A stretch of DNA of 64,000 nt from Blastocladiella emersonii ATCC 22665 (Eukaryota; Blastocladiomycota; Blastocladiomycetes; Blastocladiales; Blastocladiaceae): NCBI GenBank assembly GCA_025594325.1, contig JANHCV010000007.1, positions 62,001 to 126,000 of the forward strand, read 5' to 3'. Positions 1-12,003 of this stretch are shown here, one piece after another. Below the pieces are notes generated by a model, which saw nothing but the letters and a program-made list of their open reading frames with translations, was not told where the DNA came from and ran no database searches. The position numbers and the translations under genes are program-made. Numbering within the stretch: position 1 is the stretch's first letter; each line of letters opens with the position of its first letter.

Positions 1-576
1 AGTCGCGGACGGCGGGGGGCCATGCCATACGTGTACGAGATGCGCTCGGTGCGGGCGCTACGACGACTCGATCGGGACGAGCGCGATCTTGGTCTGCGTC
101 CGATGGTGGCGATGGCGCGCGAGTCGTTCGTGTAGTAGCGGGTTGCGGCCGTGCAGAGCGAGAAGGCCGGCGTCGAGTGACGGGCGGTCGTTGCTCGGGG
201 CCGAGGCCGAGTAATCGACGTGGAGCTGGCGTCGATGGCCGATGGTCGCCGCCGCGGGCGCGTGCCTGCGAGCGAGCCGAGCAGGTGCGCGGGACTATGG
301 CGAGCGGTGGTGCGAGGACACGCCGGGTAGTAGATGTCGCGCGAGCTGGGCCGATCCGGGTCTCGGTGTCGGCGGGCGCGGCGCGGGACCGGTACCGACA
401 TGGCGCGACTCGAGGTCGCAGTGGCCGTGGCCGAGAAGGGCGCGCACGCTGGAGGGCGCGCGTACACCAGGTCGAAGCTTTTTTTTTTTTCGTGGGTTTC
501 GTTGGGGTTTTCGGTGACGAGAAAGCAAGACGGAAAGCAAAAGTAAATGGCGGGGAAGGGAGGAGGCGAGCGCTAC

Positions 577-3500
577 CTAATCCCAGTCATCACGATCAGA
601 GATGATGAAGAGCGTGATCTGGAAATGCTCGGGCACGACGTCGTGGAAGAACACAGGGAATGTCTCGTGTTTGATGATGGGGCAGGCCGTGTAGAGCGGA
701 CTCGCCGACGACCAGACCATTGGCGGGGACTCGCGGTGCGACGGGACGTACCATACGTTGTCGGCGGGAACAAGAACCCCCTCCGCGTCCAGGTCGCACA
801 TGTCGTACGCGCCGCACCGGCAGTGGTCCTCCGCCTGGAAGCAGATGCACTCGTCCCAGTCCGGGAGCGGGGGCAAGATCATCTGCAACCAGTTGAACAG
901 GTCCGTGAGCCCGATGGGCTTGACCTCGGCCGCGGCCTTGCCCGTCACCAGCTCGGCGCGGCGCTCCTTGACCGCCCCCAAACGCGAGGCCCCAATGGCA
1001 GCGAGGCGGGCACGCAGCGAGGAGGCGGTCGAGGTCTTGCCCTTGACCGCGTCGTGCTTCGCGACGCAGTTGAACAGGTCCGTGGGCTCAATGTGCTTGA
1101 CCTTGGCCATGCCCTGCTCGGAGTGGGGTTGATTACCTGCCGCCAATCTCCGGGCATTAATCGCAGCGAGGCGGGCGCGCAGGTAGGCAATGTGGGCCTT
1201 GCCTTTGAGCATGTCGTAACCCTTGGCCTGCGGGATCCGCGCCTCGGGCTGCAGGCCGACGTCGCCCGTGATCTCGGCGCGCAGTTTGGGCTCGAGGCCC
1301 GTGAAGGAAGGAACGTCGGGGGCGAGCACGCAGCGGCGGGTACGGTCGGCGAGGACCTGGGCCGCCTCCCGGTCGACTTGGAACCCGGCGGCGCACGCGA
1401 GGATGATGGCCGCCGCCACGTAGCGCTGCCGTTGCCGCTGCTGCTGCTGCCGCTGGACGAGCATGGAGGCGAAGCACGCGACCATAGCGTGGATCAGCTG
1501 GGTGTCGGAGATCTTGGGCGCGGCCGGCAGGTAGACCGTGTTGAAGCGCACGGGGTACGAGAGGCGGTGGTGCTTGGTGGCTGGGCGGGAAGAAGTCGGC
1601 GCACGGGCCGCCTTGACCGCGAGCCGCTCAAAATCGAGCATGGCGCCGGCGAGCGCCGGATAGCGGCTGCCGATCCAGGGAAAGAAGGTGGTGATGGTCA
1701 TGACCTGGCCCGCCATGTGCCCGTCGATCTTAATGTTGATGATACCCCGGTTGAGCAGCCTAACGCACGCGTGTACAGATCGAGGTTAGTGGTCTTGGCT
1801 CTCCCGGCACGAGTCGAGTGGGAAGGCGCAGAACGTACAGCACGCGGGTCCACTTGACCTCCTGGCCGGCCTTGGGCGTGATCTCCTCAATGTCGAGCTC
1901 GACGGCGCTGTCGGTGCGCGACGCGTTGACCGAGAGCGCGGACTGGAGCCGGCGAATGTGCTGGCTCGTGGAGCCGACGTGGAGCAGATCCTGGGGAACG
2001 CGGAAGTGGTGCTGCAGCTGCATGAAGGCCGACTGCTGGATGGCGGTGACCCTGAGCCGGCGCTTGGCCGGGCCCGAAAGCATGGTGGTCGCCGCCGAGG
2101 TGGCCGTAAGACCCTTGAACATGCCAGTCGCCCGCGGCAGGTACATCCTACAGTCGCGTGACCAGGTCTGTCAGTGACCGTGTTTTCGAGAGTCGGTTAA
2201 ATGCGAAGTGAAGCATACGTGAGATCCATGGACAGGTTGATCAGCGAGGCACGCTTCGCGACGGGCACGACGGCGAGGAGCAGGATCGCGATGGTGATGA
2301 AGGCAGGCGACGCGAACACGTCCAGGATGATGACGTCGAGGTTGTGGGTTTCGGACGGGATGACCGACGTCGGGACGGCCGGGTCGAACGAGTACAGGTA
2401 GCTGGCGCGCGTCGCGGCGGCGTGCACGACCGAGTCGAGACTGTCGGCGATCAGCGTGACGGCGCGGGTGAGCGGGGTCTCGGTCCAAGACGCGCGAGTG
2501 TCCGAGAGCGGGTACTGGTCGTGGTCCTGCTCGGTGTTGAGGACCTGGTGGTGGTGGTGGTGGCGGTGCGGAGCAGGCGTGGGCTCGATGAGCGCCTTGG
2601 CCATGTTGACGAGGACGCGGGCCGAGTGCTGATGATCAGGCACGGCTCCGGGCTGCGCGAGTGGCGGCAGCGGGACCGACGACGAGTCCTTGGTCATGCC
2701 GGCGGCGGCATGCGCGGCGGCCGGTGCGGGCTCCGACTCGACGTAGCTGCGGGCCGGCTTCGTGAGGGCCAGCTTGAGCTGCTGCTCGAGCTCGTAGATG
2801 CGCTGGTCCTTGGCCGAGAGCTCCTGGTTCTTGGCGAGGAGCTGCTGCTCCTTGGCGAGCGACTCCTGCTGGTGCACGATGGCCTGCTGCTCGAGGTCGT
2901 GGACGCGCTGACGGTGCGTCATGGCGGCCGTGACGGTCTCGGACGGGAACGTCATGTCGGACCCGACGAAGGCGCCCTTGTGGAGCGCGACGACCGTGTC
3001 GAGCGTCTGCGGCGATGACATGAGGGTCATGCCGACGAACCCGTACTTGTACAGGTCGTGCTTGGACTGGGCGAGCGAGAGGACCTCATTGTCGGCTATA
3101 CGGCTCACGGTGGTCAATCGCGCTGTTTGTGTGGCGGGTGGTGCAGTGAGGAATGAGACGAGTACCGAGAGCCGACGGCGCCGAGGCGAGCAGCGAGAGG
3201 TCGTCGACGGGCAGGCGCGTGGTCCGGGCACCGCACATGGCGGCGGCGGCCATGGCCGAGATGGTCTGGTTGGCGTAAGTGCCGTTCTTGGCCGTCACTG
3301 GCGGAACCGACGTGACGTTGGTGTTGGCGTTGGCCGAGGCGAGGGCGAGCCACGCGGTCGCGGAATCCACAGTCGAGACGAGGCCCGAGAGCCAGGCCCA
3401 CGACGCGTCGCCGCGCGAGGCCGCCGAGAGGGCGGACGACTCCGACGCGTCGATCGAGGCCGACAGGTCGGCGGCGCGGAACAGGTCCGAGCGGCACGGG

Positions 3501-3871
3501 TTGTACGTGTCGGTGCCGGTGAGCGAGAAGGCCGAGCCCGAGGTGGGCATGACGAGCGTGAGGTTGGCGAGCGTCTGGTTCGGGAACAGCTTGGTCGGTG
3601 CGATGGACGTCGAGGTAGACGTAGACGTAGGCGTGGACGGGATCTCAAACATGCGGGTGCAGTCCGACGGGACGGCGGGGCAGACGGTCGCCGGGCAGAT
3701 CGTCGGCACGGGCGAGCAGGTCGCGGCAGGGGCGACGGCGGCCACGGCCACGGCCACGGCCACGGCCACGGTGACGGCAACGGCGGGGGCGGCAAAGGCC
3801 GCGAACAGGATGGCGAGGGCCATGAGCCCGGCCATGAGGCGGGCGATGATCGCGTCGCACACGGGCATCAT
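577..3871 (-). CDS. Membrane protein of unknown function (left-arm copy)
   Basis: Model: complement(join(577..1759, 1839..2147, 2219..3095, 3166..3871)), 1024 codons, identical to the right-arm copy at 25267-28561, where the gene is described in full. I do not recognise the family. The four-exon model comes from splice signals: each intron starts GTAC or GTAT and ends TAG, and the frame stays open across every junction. Two separate genes would be predicted if the intron at 2148-2218 were missed. Confidence 0.6.
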
Positions 3872-4623
3872 CTTGGCGACGAGACCGTGTGGTACTTGAT
3901 CCGGGTGGGGTTCTTGTTGCTTTACAGCGGGGTTTGTAACTCTCATACGCTTTCTCAAACTCTTGTTTGAGCAGGTCCAAGGCGGCCGGTGCCGCGACGA
4001 CATGGAGTGCAGGGGCATCGCGGCGGGCGGGCACGGCGGGCGGGCACGGCGGGTGCCGCGGTGCACGGCACGGCGCGCGCGACGCGTCGGCGCGGTGGAC
4101 ATCTTTCAGGGAGACGCGCGACGCGTCGGCGCACGCGCACCGGCGGAGACACGGGCGCGGCGCAGCACGTGCGGGCGGGTCGGCGCGAGACACTTGTGCG
4201 GGACGCGTTGCGCCGAGTGCCCGCTCCGCTAACGAAGCGGCGATCGAGCGCCTCGCGACATGATTGGTCGAGGGCCGGTGCGGACCCGCGGACGCGAACA
4301 CGGCGCGGCGCGGCGCGCGAGTGGAAGGGTGCGCCGGCGGGAGACAGCGCGGCGCCGCCGCGTGCGTGTGGCGGACCGCGGCGGGCGGACCGTGGTTCGA
4401 ACTCTGGTTCGAGCGTGGCGGAGGGCAAGTGAAAGCGAGCGCCGCGCCCGTGACCGACGGTCGCTCTCTCGCGCGATGATTTCGGACGGCGGGTCGCGGG
4501 CGAACGAGATGGACGAGTCGGGATGCGACTGGATGCAATGCGATGCGCCGACGCCGGCGGTGCCCGCGCGCGGTAGCTATCAAGTAGTCCCGTGGATCCC
4601 GCGCGGCGGCACGGGCGACGTTA

Positions 4624-4685
4624 GTCGGTGGTCGGTGGTCGGTGGTCGGTGGTCGGCGGTCGGTGGTCGGCGGTCGGTGATCGGC
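4624..4685. repeat. GGTCGGT-type short tandem repeat (left arm)
   Basis: About eight imperfect copies of a 7-base G-rich unit (GGTCGGT, with GGTCGGC variants), followed by a short (GAT)n run. It lies upstream of the membrane-protein gene and recurs in the right arm at 24453-24514. It is not a TTAGGG-type telomere repeat. Confidence 0.8.
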
Positions 4686-5424
4686 CCGGTGATCCGCCGG
4701 TACGGCCGACCGACGCGGTGATGATGATGATGAACGCCACACGCGACTCTCACCCTGCAATCAGCCGCCACCGGCTCCCGCACTACTCCTCCCGTCGCCA
4801 TCCATGCTCACACATCCATCTCGTCCACGTTCGCATGCTTGGTCCATGGTCGGCTCGTGGGCGCGCGGGAGCGACCACCGCTGCGGCGGCGGATGCCCCG
4901 ACCCGCCCGTCTGGTCGCCGTCTCGGCCCGTTGCACGAGCACTCGTTCGTTCGTTCGTGGTCGCCATGGTCGCCGTGGTACAGAGGACCGTCGTCGACGT
5001 GCTTGCGGTCGCCGATGGGGATGAGCAGCGCGTTGCGCGTCGCGATCGCGTGAGCCGAGGTGAGACACGCCGCAGCGCTCGTATGAGGCGCCGAGCCCCT
5101 CCAGGAGTCGCGGTGCACCACTATCCCGCCGGTCCCATGCCCGCAATACTGCCCGCAATGTATCTCTCGGCCGTTCTGCGCCGTCGGCCGAGGTCGCCGA
5201 GTCAAGGTCGCTGCCGTCGTCGCCGACCTGGCTGTTCGTCCGGCCCGCGAGGTCTCGCTTCCCTTGATCTCGCCGGGAGCGGCTCATACGGCCACGTAAC
5301 CCGTGAGCTCTCACTCCTCTCGACCTTACCGGGATCCCGATCTCGCAGCCGGAGTCGTTCCTCGACCCGCCTTCGTCCTGTCCGCCAACAACCCTTGCTC
5401 TCACGCGACTCTGAGAACCGCCAT

Positions 5425-6075
5425 CTATTGTTCTCCTTGGCACCCCCCATCCACCCGCAGCCGGTACCACCGCTCGCCGTTCCTCGCCCGAAACTCGTCC
5501 ACGTCGAGCCACGGCCACAGCTGCCGCGACAGCGGGTTGGCCACGCACATGGACAGCCGCGTCGGGTCAAACTCGTCGGCGTCGTCCTCGTCCATCTCTC
5601 GCCACGGCTCGCGCACGGGCGGCAGCGTCACGAGGACCAGCGGCGTCGCCGCGACCCGCGTCGCCCACTTGATGGTGCCCGCCGTGAACCCGCGCTCCGA
5701 CACCATGATCCCGAGCGCCGGCCCGTGCTCGCGCGCGTGCGCATCCACGACCGCGGCGAACCCGTGCAGCGAGCCCGGGGAGAGCGGCCGCTGCGTCGTC
5801 TTGCACTGCCCAATGACGGGGATCGCGCGCGGGTGCGCCGCGCGTGGCGTGGACCACGAGGTCGGCGTGTCGATCGCCTTGGGGTCACGGAGCGCGCCCC
5901 ACGGCATGAGGTGCCCGACAAAGTCGATGCTTAGCTTGGCTTCAGCTACCCTGCTTGGAACGGCATGAGTGAGTGAAGCACGTACCTCCGTCACCCGACT
6001 TGCCAAAGTGTCGGACGCGGCCCGGCTGCGACGCTTTGATGTCGTTGATGTGCGCAGCTCAAAGTCGAAACTCGT
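5425..6075 (-). pseudogene. RRG7-like nuclease, chimeric and frameshifted copy
   Basis: Positions 5425-5930 are identical to exon 2 of the intact RRG7 gene, including the QCK motif of the PD-(D/E)XK nuclease core. Upstream, about 6000-6075 on the minus strand is a diverged homologue of the end of RRG7 exon 1: FELR, then INDIKASQP, then GKSGDG can be read. One base is missing between FELR and INDIKAS, so the frame breaks. The intron between the two parts is unrelated to the one in the intact copy. If the nearest in-frame acceptor is used, six extra codons enter the conserved GDGGID motif. I see no convincing start exon. It was probably a diverged paralogue whose 3' part was overwritten when the inverted repeat formed; a functional spliced form is not excluded. 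Confidence 0.6.
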
Positions 6076-6290
6076 CCTTTGGTCTGCGGTTGGCCATGAA
6101 TGCGGCCATGGTTTCTGACCCTAAGGTCATGGCTGTGGTCATGGCCGTTCTGCGGACGTGCGAGGCCGCCGTCTGCCAGGTCAAGCAATAATCCTTCACA
6201 CCCCCAGTGTTGTCGCTCGCCGAGACGTAAATGGATTGCAAAAGAGGGATGTTGATTACAGACAAAATTAACACGAGGATCTCGACCGCC

Positions 6291-8108
6291 TCACGCGTTC
6301 AGCGTGTTGTTGGTCGTGGGGATGCCGCGCATGAGCTTGACGCGGTCAAACTTGTTGAGGTTCTTGTGCGCGAGAATCTGGTAGCACGTCGCGGAACCCT
6401 GGCGCGCGATGATGGTCGACCACGCGAGGAAGACATCCCAAATGCGGACCCAGCGCTCGCCAATCTCCTCGACCATGGCCTCGCGGTTGGACTGCCAGTT
6501 GAGGTACCACCGGTCGATCGTGGCTGAGTAATGGACGCCGATCGTCTGGACCTCGCGGATCTCGAAGCCGGCGCACTCGAGCTGGTTCACGACCCAGCCG
6601 AGTGGGCACGAAGCGTCGGCGCCAGGGAACACGTACCTACTCATCAACGAGAGCCCCCACGAAAGGCACTGGAAAATGACGTTAGAATCATCCGTGGGTG
6701 GTGGGGAAGTGAAGAAAGGTACCTCGAAGGTCCACCGGCGACGCAGACCCGCGATCTGGAGGAAGAACAGGCCGTCGTCCTCGAGCAGGTCCGAGGCCTG
6801 ATTGAGGAACTTTCCGAAATTGAGTACTCCTACGTGCTCGGCCATTTCTTATGTTTGAGCGGGGTACCGATCGACATCGACCAAAGGAGGTTGAGGACGG
6901 TCAGAGGGAGTGAGGAGGTCAGCAGAGCGTTCCACCACGAGTCAGCAGCGGTTAAGAACGTACCAAGGCAGGTGATCTTGTCAAACTTCTGACCCTTGGG
7001 GATGTCGCGGTAGTCCATGCGCAAAAAGTTGACGCGCTCAGCGACGCCGTTCTCGGCGGCGCGGCGCTTGCCAAAGGCGACCTGGTTCTCGGACAGCGTG
7101 ACGCCCGTCGAGTGGGTGCCGTGGAACTTGGCGGCGTGGATGGCAAGGGTGAACCAGCCGGCGCCAATGTCGAGGTGGCGGTCGCCCTCCTTGAACTGCA
7201 TGCGCTCCGACACGTACGCGAGCTTGTTGTCCTGCATCTGCTCGAGCGACTCGCGCTTGGACGGGTCCGAGACGAGACCACTCGTGTAGACCATGCGCGG
7301 GCCGAGGAAGGCCGCGTACATGCGGTCGGACCGGTCGTAGTGCTCGCGGACCTACATCCCATAAACGTTGGCTCAGCTGTCTGCGCGTGCACTGCTCGCG
7401 AGTCACCACGATACGGACCTGGTCCTCGTCCTGCGCCTTGGTGTGCCAGAGGGTCTCAGGCACCCACTGCGAGAAAAAGTAGGTGAAGAGGGCGGGGGTG
7501 AAGCTGAAGGAGCAGAAATCGTAGCGATGCTCGAGCGCCTGCAGCACGTCCATCTTGAAGTCGAGTTTCTGATCGTAGTAGGCGTGGAGCAGCTCATCCA
7601 TGGGCATCTTGACGCCCTTCTTGCCGCCGTACTTTTCCTTGAGGGCGGGGTCGCGGAGCTCGACGTAGTGCTCGAGCGGCAAGCCGGGCAGCTTGATGTC
7701 GTGCTGCGGGTCGGGAGCGAGCCAGAAGGACGACGAGTAGATGAAGACCGAGAAGATGGGGAAGCCGAAGATGAGGAGGGCGAGCGGGTACCACACGAGG
7801 CTGAAGCCGAGCGCGAGCACGGGGATCGCGGGGCCGAGCACCACGGCGCTCCACAGCGCAAACGACGGGAACTGCTTGGACCCGGCGCCGTGGACGGGGT
7901 ACAGCGCCTTGGGCACCGACATGCGCTTGGTCGTCTCGCGCGCGATCCGCTCCGTCTGCCAGAACCGGCCAAACTCGGACGCGATGGGGACGCCCGAGAG
8001 CTAGACACGGAGGTGGTGCAGGGAATGGTGGCGGCGGGTGGGTGAGCTTCGTGATCCTCGAGGTGGTGGCGCCCTCGGCGGCAGCGGCCGCGCACATACG
8101 TTGACCAT
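6291..8108 (-). CDS. Sphingolipid C9-methyltransferase
   Basis: Model: complement(join(6291..6668, 6723..6847, 6964..7351, 7419..8000, 8100..8108)), 493 aa. It adds the C9 methyl branch to the long-chain base of fungal glucosylceramides, using S-adenosylmethionine, at ER membranes. The N-terminal third has two hydrophobic segments (about residues 50-95). The methyltransferase core of the cyclopropane-fatty-acyl-phospholipid synthase superfamily follows: LDIGAGWF is the SAM-binding glycine loop, then TGVTLSENQ, then EMAEHVGV, then SRYVFPGADASCPLGWV and the C-terminal RWYLNW typical of the fungal enzymes. The length fits the family. The first exon is only three codons (MVN); this is the least certain part, but its donor and acceptor are good and the frame joins. 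Confidence in the function is high. Confidence 0.9.
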
Positions 8109-8225
8109 GTTGGTGAAGATCGAGTGTTGTGGTTGTGCAACTGGAAAGAAAGGATCGAGGCGAAAGAAAAGCTTCATGCAAGCCAGGAGGCGGGCTGTGG
8201 ACGAGAGAGAGCGAGTCTGTGCGGC

Positions 8226-8239
8226 TCGCGGGCGTCCAA
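8226..8239 (-). promoter_or_regulatory. Possible TATA box of the sphingolipid methyltransferase gene
   Basis: On the minus strand the sequence reads CCGTATAAATTGG, about 120 bases upstream of the ATG at 8108. It is one of few AT-rich words in a GC-rich 571-base gap between this gene and the end of MSH2. Position and sequence fit a TATA element; there is no other support. Confidence 0.35.
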
Positions 8240-8679
8240 TTTATACGGCCGGGCCCAGCAGCTGGCCCAGCAGAGAGGGTTCGAGTGCATAGGGTGGCCC
8301 ACGGGCCGTTGCAGGAGCTTCCCGAACGTGTGCGTCCAAAAACAGGCGTGCGCGAGCGGCGAACCGTGGGCCAGCGTGGGAACGCTCACGCGTCGCGTTC
8401 GCGTCACGTGCGCCTGAACTCGCGTGCTTCTCCGCCGCGCGTCGGCCCTTGCAGTTCCCTTGGCCCTTGATTCTCCGGGCAGTGCGGGACGGTCGACTCG
8501 GCATTTCTTGGCCCGCGCTGCATCGCCGTCGCCATCGAGGGAAGCGCAAGGGGCGCATGCTTGGCCGTGGGCGCGTGCGCGTCGGTGGGAATCCTCGCCA
8601 CGGCTGCCGCCATCGCGGCCACCATCACTCACCCAAGCTCTGAGTCGAACGGGATAAATAAATCGTGTTATTCCGAATC

Positions 8680-11618
8680 CTATCCCTTGGCTGAGAACTC
8701 TGCCACCAGCTCCGCGAGCGCCGTGTTGCCCGCGACGCGCGGGGCGAACCGTTGGTGGAGCTCCGCCACCTTGGCCCTCGCGTCGCTCGCGTCGAGGTCA
8801 ATGGCGCCAAACTCGCGCAGAAAGTCGCGCGCGATCCGTTTGGCGGCGCGCTCCTCGCCGCCGTCGTCGGCCGCCGCCGCGCGCTTCTTGGTGCCCGAGT
8901 GGCCCTCGAGCTCAGCGAGTTTTCGCCGCGCGAGCGCGAGAACGCTGGGAGGGAACCCGGCGAGCTCGGCGACGTGGATGCCAAACGACCGGTCCGACGC
9001 CCCGGGCGCCACCTTGTACAGGAGCGTCACGTCCTGGACCGCCGCGCTCGAGGCACCCGCCGCGGCCGCAGCGGTCCCGCCGTCGGCCGGCGTGTACGCC
9101 GTGACGTGCAGGTTCTTGACGCGATTGGGGAGCTGGGTGGCGAGCTCGGTCAGCTCGTGGAAGTGAGTGGCGAACAGGGCAAAGCACCGCGTCGCGGTGG
9201 CGAGGTGGTGCGAGATGGCCCACGCGAGACCAAAGCCGTCGTGCGTCGACGTGCCGCGGCCCAGCTCGTCCATGATGACCAGCGAGTGCGCCGTCGCCGA
9301 CCGCAAAATGGCCGCCGTCTCGAGCATCTCGGCCATGAACGTGGACACGCCGCGCGCCGCATTGTCCGACGCGCCGATGCGGCAGTGGATCGCGTCAAAG
9401 ATCGGGACCGTGGCGCTCGTCGCGGGCACAAAGCAGCCGACCTGCGCCATGAGCGACGCGAGGGCGATGCTGCGCGCGTACGTCGACTTGCCGCCCATGT
9501 TCGGGCCCGACACGATCAGAAACTCGCCGTCGTCGCGGGCCATGGCCACGTCGTTGGCGATAAAGTGCATGCCCGGCTGCACCTCGACCATGGGGTGGCG
9601 CAGGCCCGAGAAGCAGAGCTTCTTGTTCTCGTTGAGCGTGGGCTTGGTGTAGGGCACGGGCGCCTGGAGACCGGCGTGGGCAAAGGCGGCGAGGACGTCG
9701 AGCTCACTGAGCTCCTCTCCGAGCGCCATGAAGGGCGGGATGTGCTCGGCTACATCAGCGACGATGTGAGTTCGACTGATACAGTTGCGAGACGGTAGCT
9801 GGGCGTACCGACGGAAGCCATGAGCTCGCGAACCACCGCCGACTGCTGCGCGTCGTACTGAGAGCCGAGGTCGAGCAGCTTGGACGAGGTACGGCGGAGG
9901 GCGGGCGTAGTGAAGAGGACACCCGACTTGAGCGTTGTGAGCTCGATCACGGAACCCTTATCGGCTGACCGCAGCACATTGGATTGCTACAGGACCGGCC
10001 CGAGTGAGCAAGACGGTGGAATCCATCTCCCAAACGCTGACCGTACCGTGTTGGAGACGCGGAGGTGGTACCCGTGCTGGGACGAGTGTTCGACCTTGAG
10101 AGCGCGGTGCAGCTCGAGGCCAAGCATCCTGGCCGCTTTCTCGGCCTCGGGCTGGACGAGCGCCTCGAGTGCGGCAATCTGGCTGTGAAGCGCCATGAGC
10201 TCGGGGTCGACCGAGGGTAGGACGCGGAACTGGTGGTTCTCAACGGCGTCGAGATCGACCATGTCCTCCACGAGCCGGATAAACTCGGCGAGATCGGCGA
10301 CGGCCTGCTCGACGGGTGCGGCAAAGCGGTCCACGAGGCGCTGGTCGTGGGCGAGGGCGGGGAGCAGCTCGGCGATGCGCACGGCCATCTGGTAGAGCAG
10401 GACAACGTCGGGCAGGGCGGCCTTGCCGCGGCGCAGCTTCTTGGTGAGGCGCGGGAGGTCGGGCAGGCCGCGGAGAAAGGCGCGGATGCTGTCGCGGGCA
10501 TCGGCCGAGTCGGTGATGGCCTCAACGAGCTCAAGGCGCGCGGCAATGGCGGTACGGTCGGCGAGCGGCTGGCGCAACCACTGAGCGAGCAGGCGCGAGC
10601 CGGGCTGGGTGATGCAGTGATTGAGCAGGCCAAAAAGGTGGGCGGGGCGGCGCGGACCGTCGCCGAACAGGTCGAGGGCGCCGACGGCGTGGGCATCGAG
10701 ACGCATGAAGCCGAAGGTGTGCAGCGGGACACAGGTAAACTCGTGGAGGTAGGTCGAGTCGGCGAGCAGGTCGAGGTACGACACGACGGCGCCGAGGGCG
10801 CGCGCGGCAGCGGGTTGGGAATCGAGGGTACCGGGCGGGAGCGGGCTGCGGAGCAGGCGAGAGAGGTCGTCGGTGGCGAGCGGGGTGAAACGCGATTTGT
10901 CCTCGGTCGAGACGGTCACGTTGGCGGCAGCAAGGACCGTGTTGAGGCGGTGGGCGGGCGAGTTGAGCGAGGTGTTGCGGTCCTTGGCGACGAGACACTC
11001 GCGAGCGCCGAGGCGGATGAGGAGGGCCTCGAGGTTGGTGAGGAGCTCGTTGTCACGCAGCTCGGCAATGGCGAGCGACTTGTCGGTGGCATTGGCCATG
11101 GCGAGGCCCAGGACGACCTCACCGGCGGCGGGGCGGTCGAGCAGCGAGACGGCGACAATGACGGGGTCGGTGCTGATCTCGGGGAGATCGTCCTGGACGG
11201 CGTCGAGGTTGCCGGGCGAGGCGCGGCGGGCGAGCTTCCACGAGTTGGGGGTGGTGGAGACGAGGGCGTAGATGTGGACGCGGCACTGGCGCACGAGCAG
11301 GGCGTCGCTGAGGAAGGCGACGTAGTTGGCACGCGAGAGGGTGCAGCTGGGCAGGGCGGCCGGGCCCGACCCGAGGTGCTTGAGCACGCCCTCGGTGCGG
11401 TACAGGTTGCGGGCGATGAAGACGGCATCGTCGCCGTGGGCGCTGTAGTACTCGCCGGCGTTGCGCTCGAAGAGGCGGATGGTGCCCGGCTCGGCGGGCG
11501 GCAGGCCGTTGAAGAAGGTGATGAAGCCGGCCTGCGACCCGCTCTTGGCGAGATCGGCGTCGAGCTCGGGCCGGTCGCGCGTGGCGGGGCCCGCGTCGGC
11601 GTCGGGCGCGGGTTTCAT
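8680..11618 (-). CDS. MSH2: DNA mismatch repair protein MSH2
   Basis: Model: complement(join(8680..9749, 9809..9986, 10047..11618)), 939 aa, the usual length of MSH2. It pairs with MSH6 or MSH3 in the nucleus to recognise mismatches and small loops. The N-terminal mismatch-binding and connector domains are present. The lever and clamp region reads through FMRLDAHAVGALDLF and QPGSRLLAQWLRQPL. The C-terminal ATPase has Walker A GPNMGGKST near residue 662, Walker B VIMDELGRGTST near 737, and THFHELTEL near 775. Both introns (60 and 59 nt) have GTACG donors and TAG acceptors. The start ATG lies 385 bp from that of the divergent aminotransferase gene, so a shared promoter region is likely. No missing key residue was seen. 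Confidence 0.95.
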
Positions 11619-12003
11619 GGCAGTGGTGTGAGGTGTGGTGGAGGACTTGGAGCCGGGAGGGAGGCCGGGAGGGAGGCCGAGAGGAGCGCGGGCGTCGAAG
11701 AGCGACGCGGGACGGGCCGGGTCGCGTCAGGTGACGCGCGACGGGTGACGCAGCGACCTGCCGACCGCCGGCGCGCCCCGCCGCGGCCGCACAACCAGTT
11801 CCCTTGTCACAACACGCCCGCGTCGCCTCCGCCCAGCCTCCGCCGTGAACCTTGACGCATAAAGAGCGCCGACGCCCCCCATCGTCTGCCCAGCTGCGCC
11901 CTCGCTGTACCCGCACCGCGCCTCCGTGACGCCTCTCTCCCCCACGCAGATCACCTCGCAGACGGTCTCGCCGCCACCCACCGCCAACACCAACACCACC
12001 ACC

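Larger units (their letters stand above)
1..5930. repeat. Left arm of a large inverted repeat
   Basis: This arm is the reverse complement of 23208-29137; position x pairs with 29138-x. Every open frame in one arm recurs with identical length and sequence in the other, and base-by-base comparison at both ends shows no difference. Base 1 still matches, so the arm continues beyond the left window edge. Identity stops at 5930/23208, exactly at the 3' end of an RRG7 intron. The arms are separated by 17.3 kb of single-copy DNA. Confidence 0.95.

Noticed and set aside
547-1857. 436-codon plus-strand frame opposite the membrane-protein gene
   Set aside because: It is the antisense shadow of the spliced minus-strand gene; it has the poorer codon choice, crosses that gene's introns and shows no domain.
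4624-4685. Telomere-like repeat
   Set aside because: The GGTCGGT units are internal and imperfect and do not match fungal telomere repeats.
10233-11855. 540-codon plus-strand frame over MSH2
   Set aside because: Mirror frame of MSH2 exon 1; Gly/Glu/Arg-rich shadow translation without domains.
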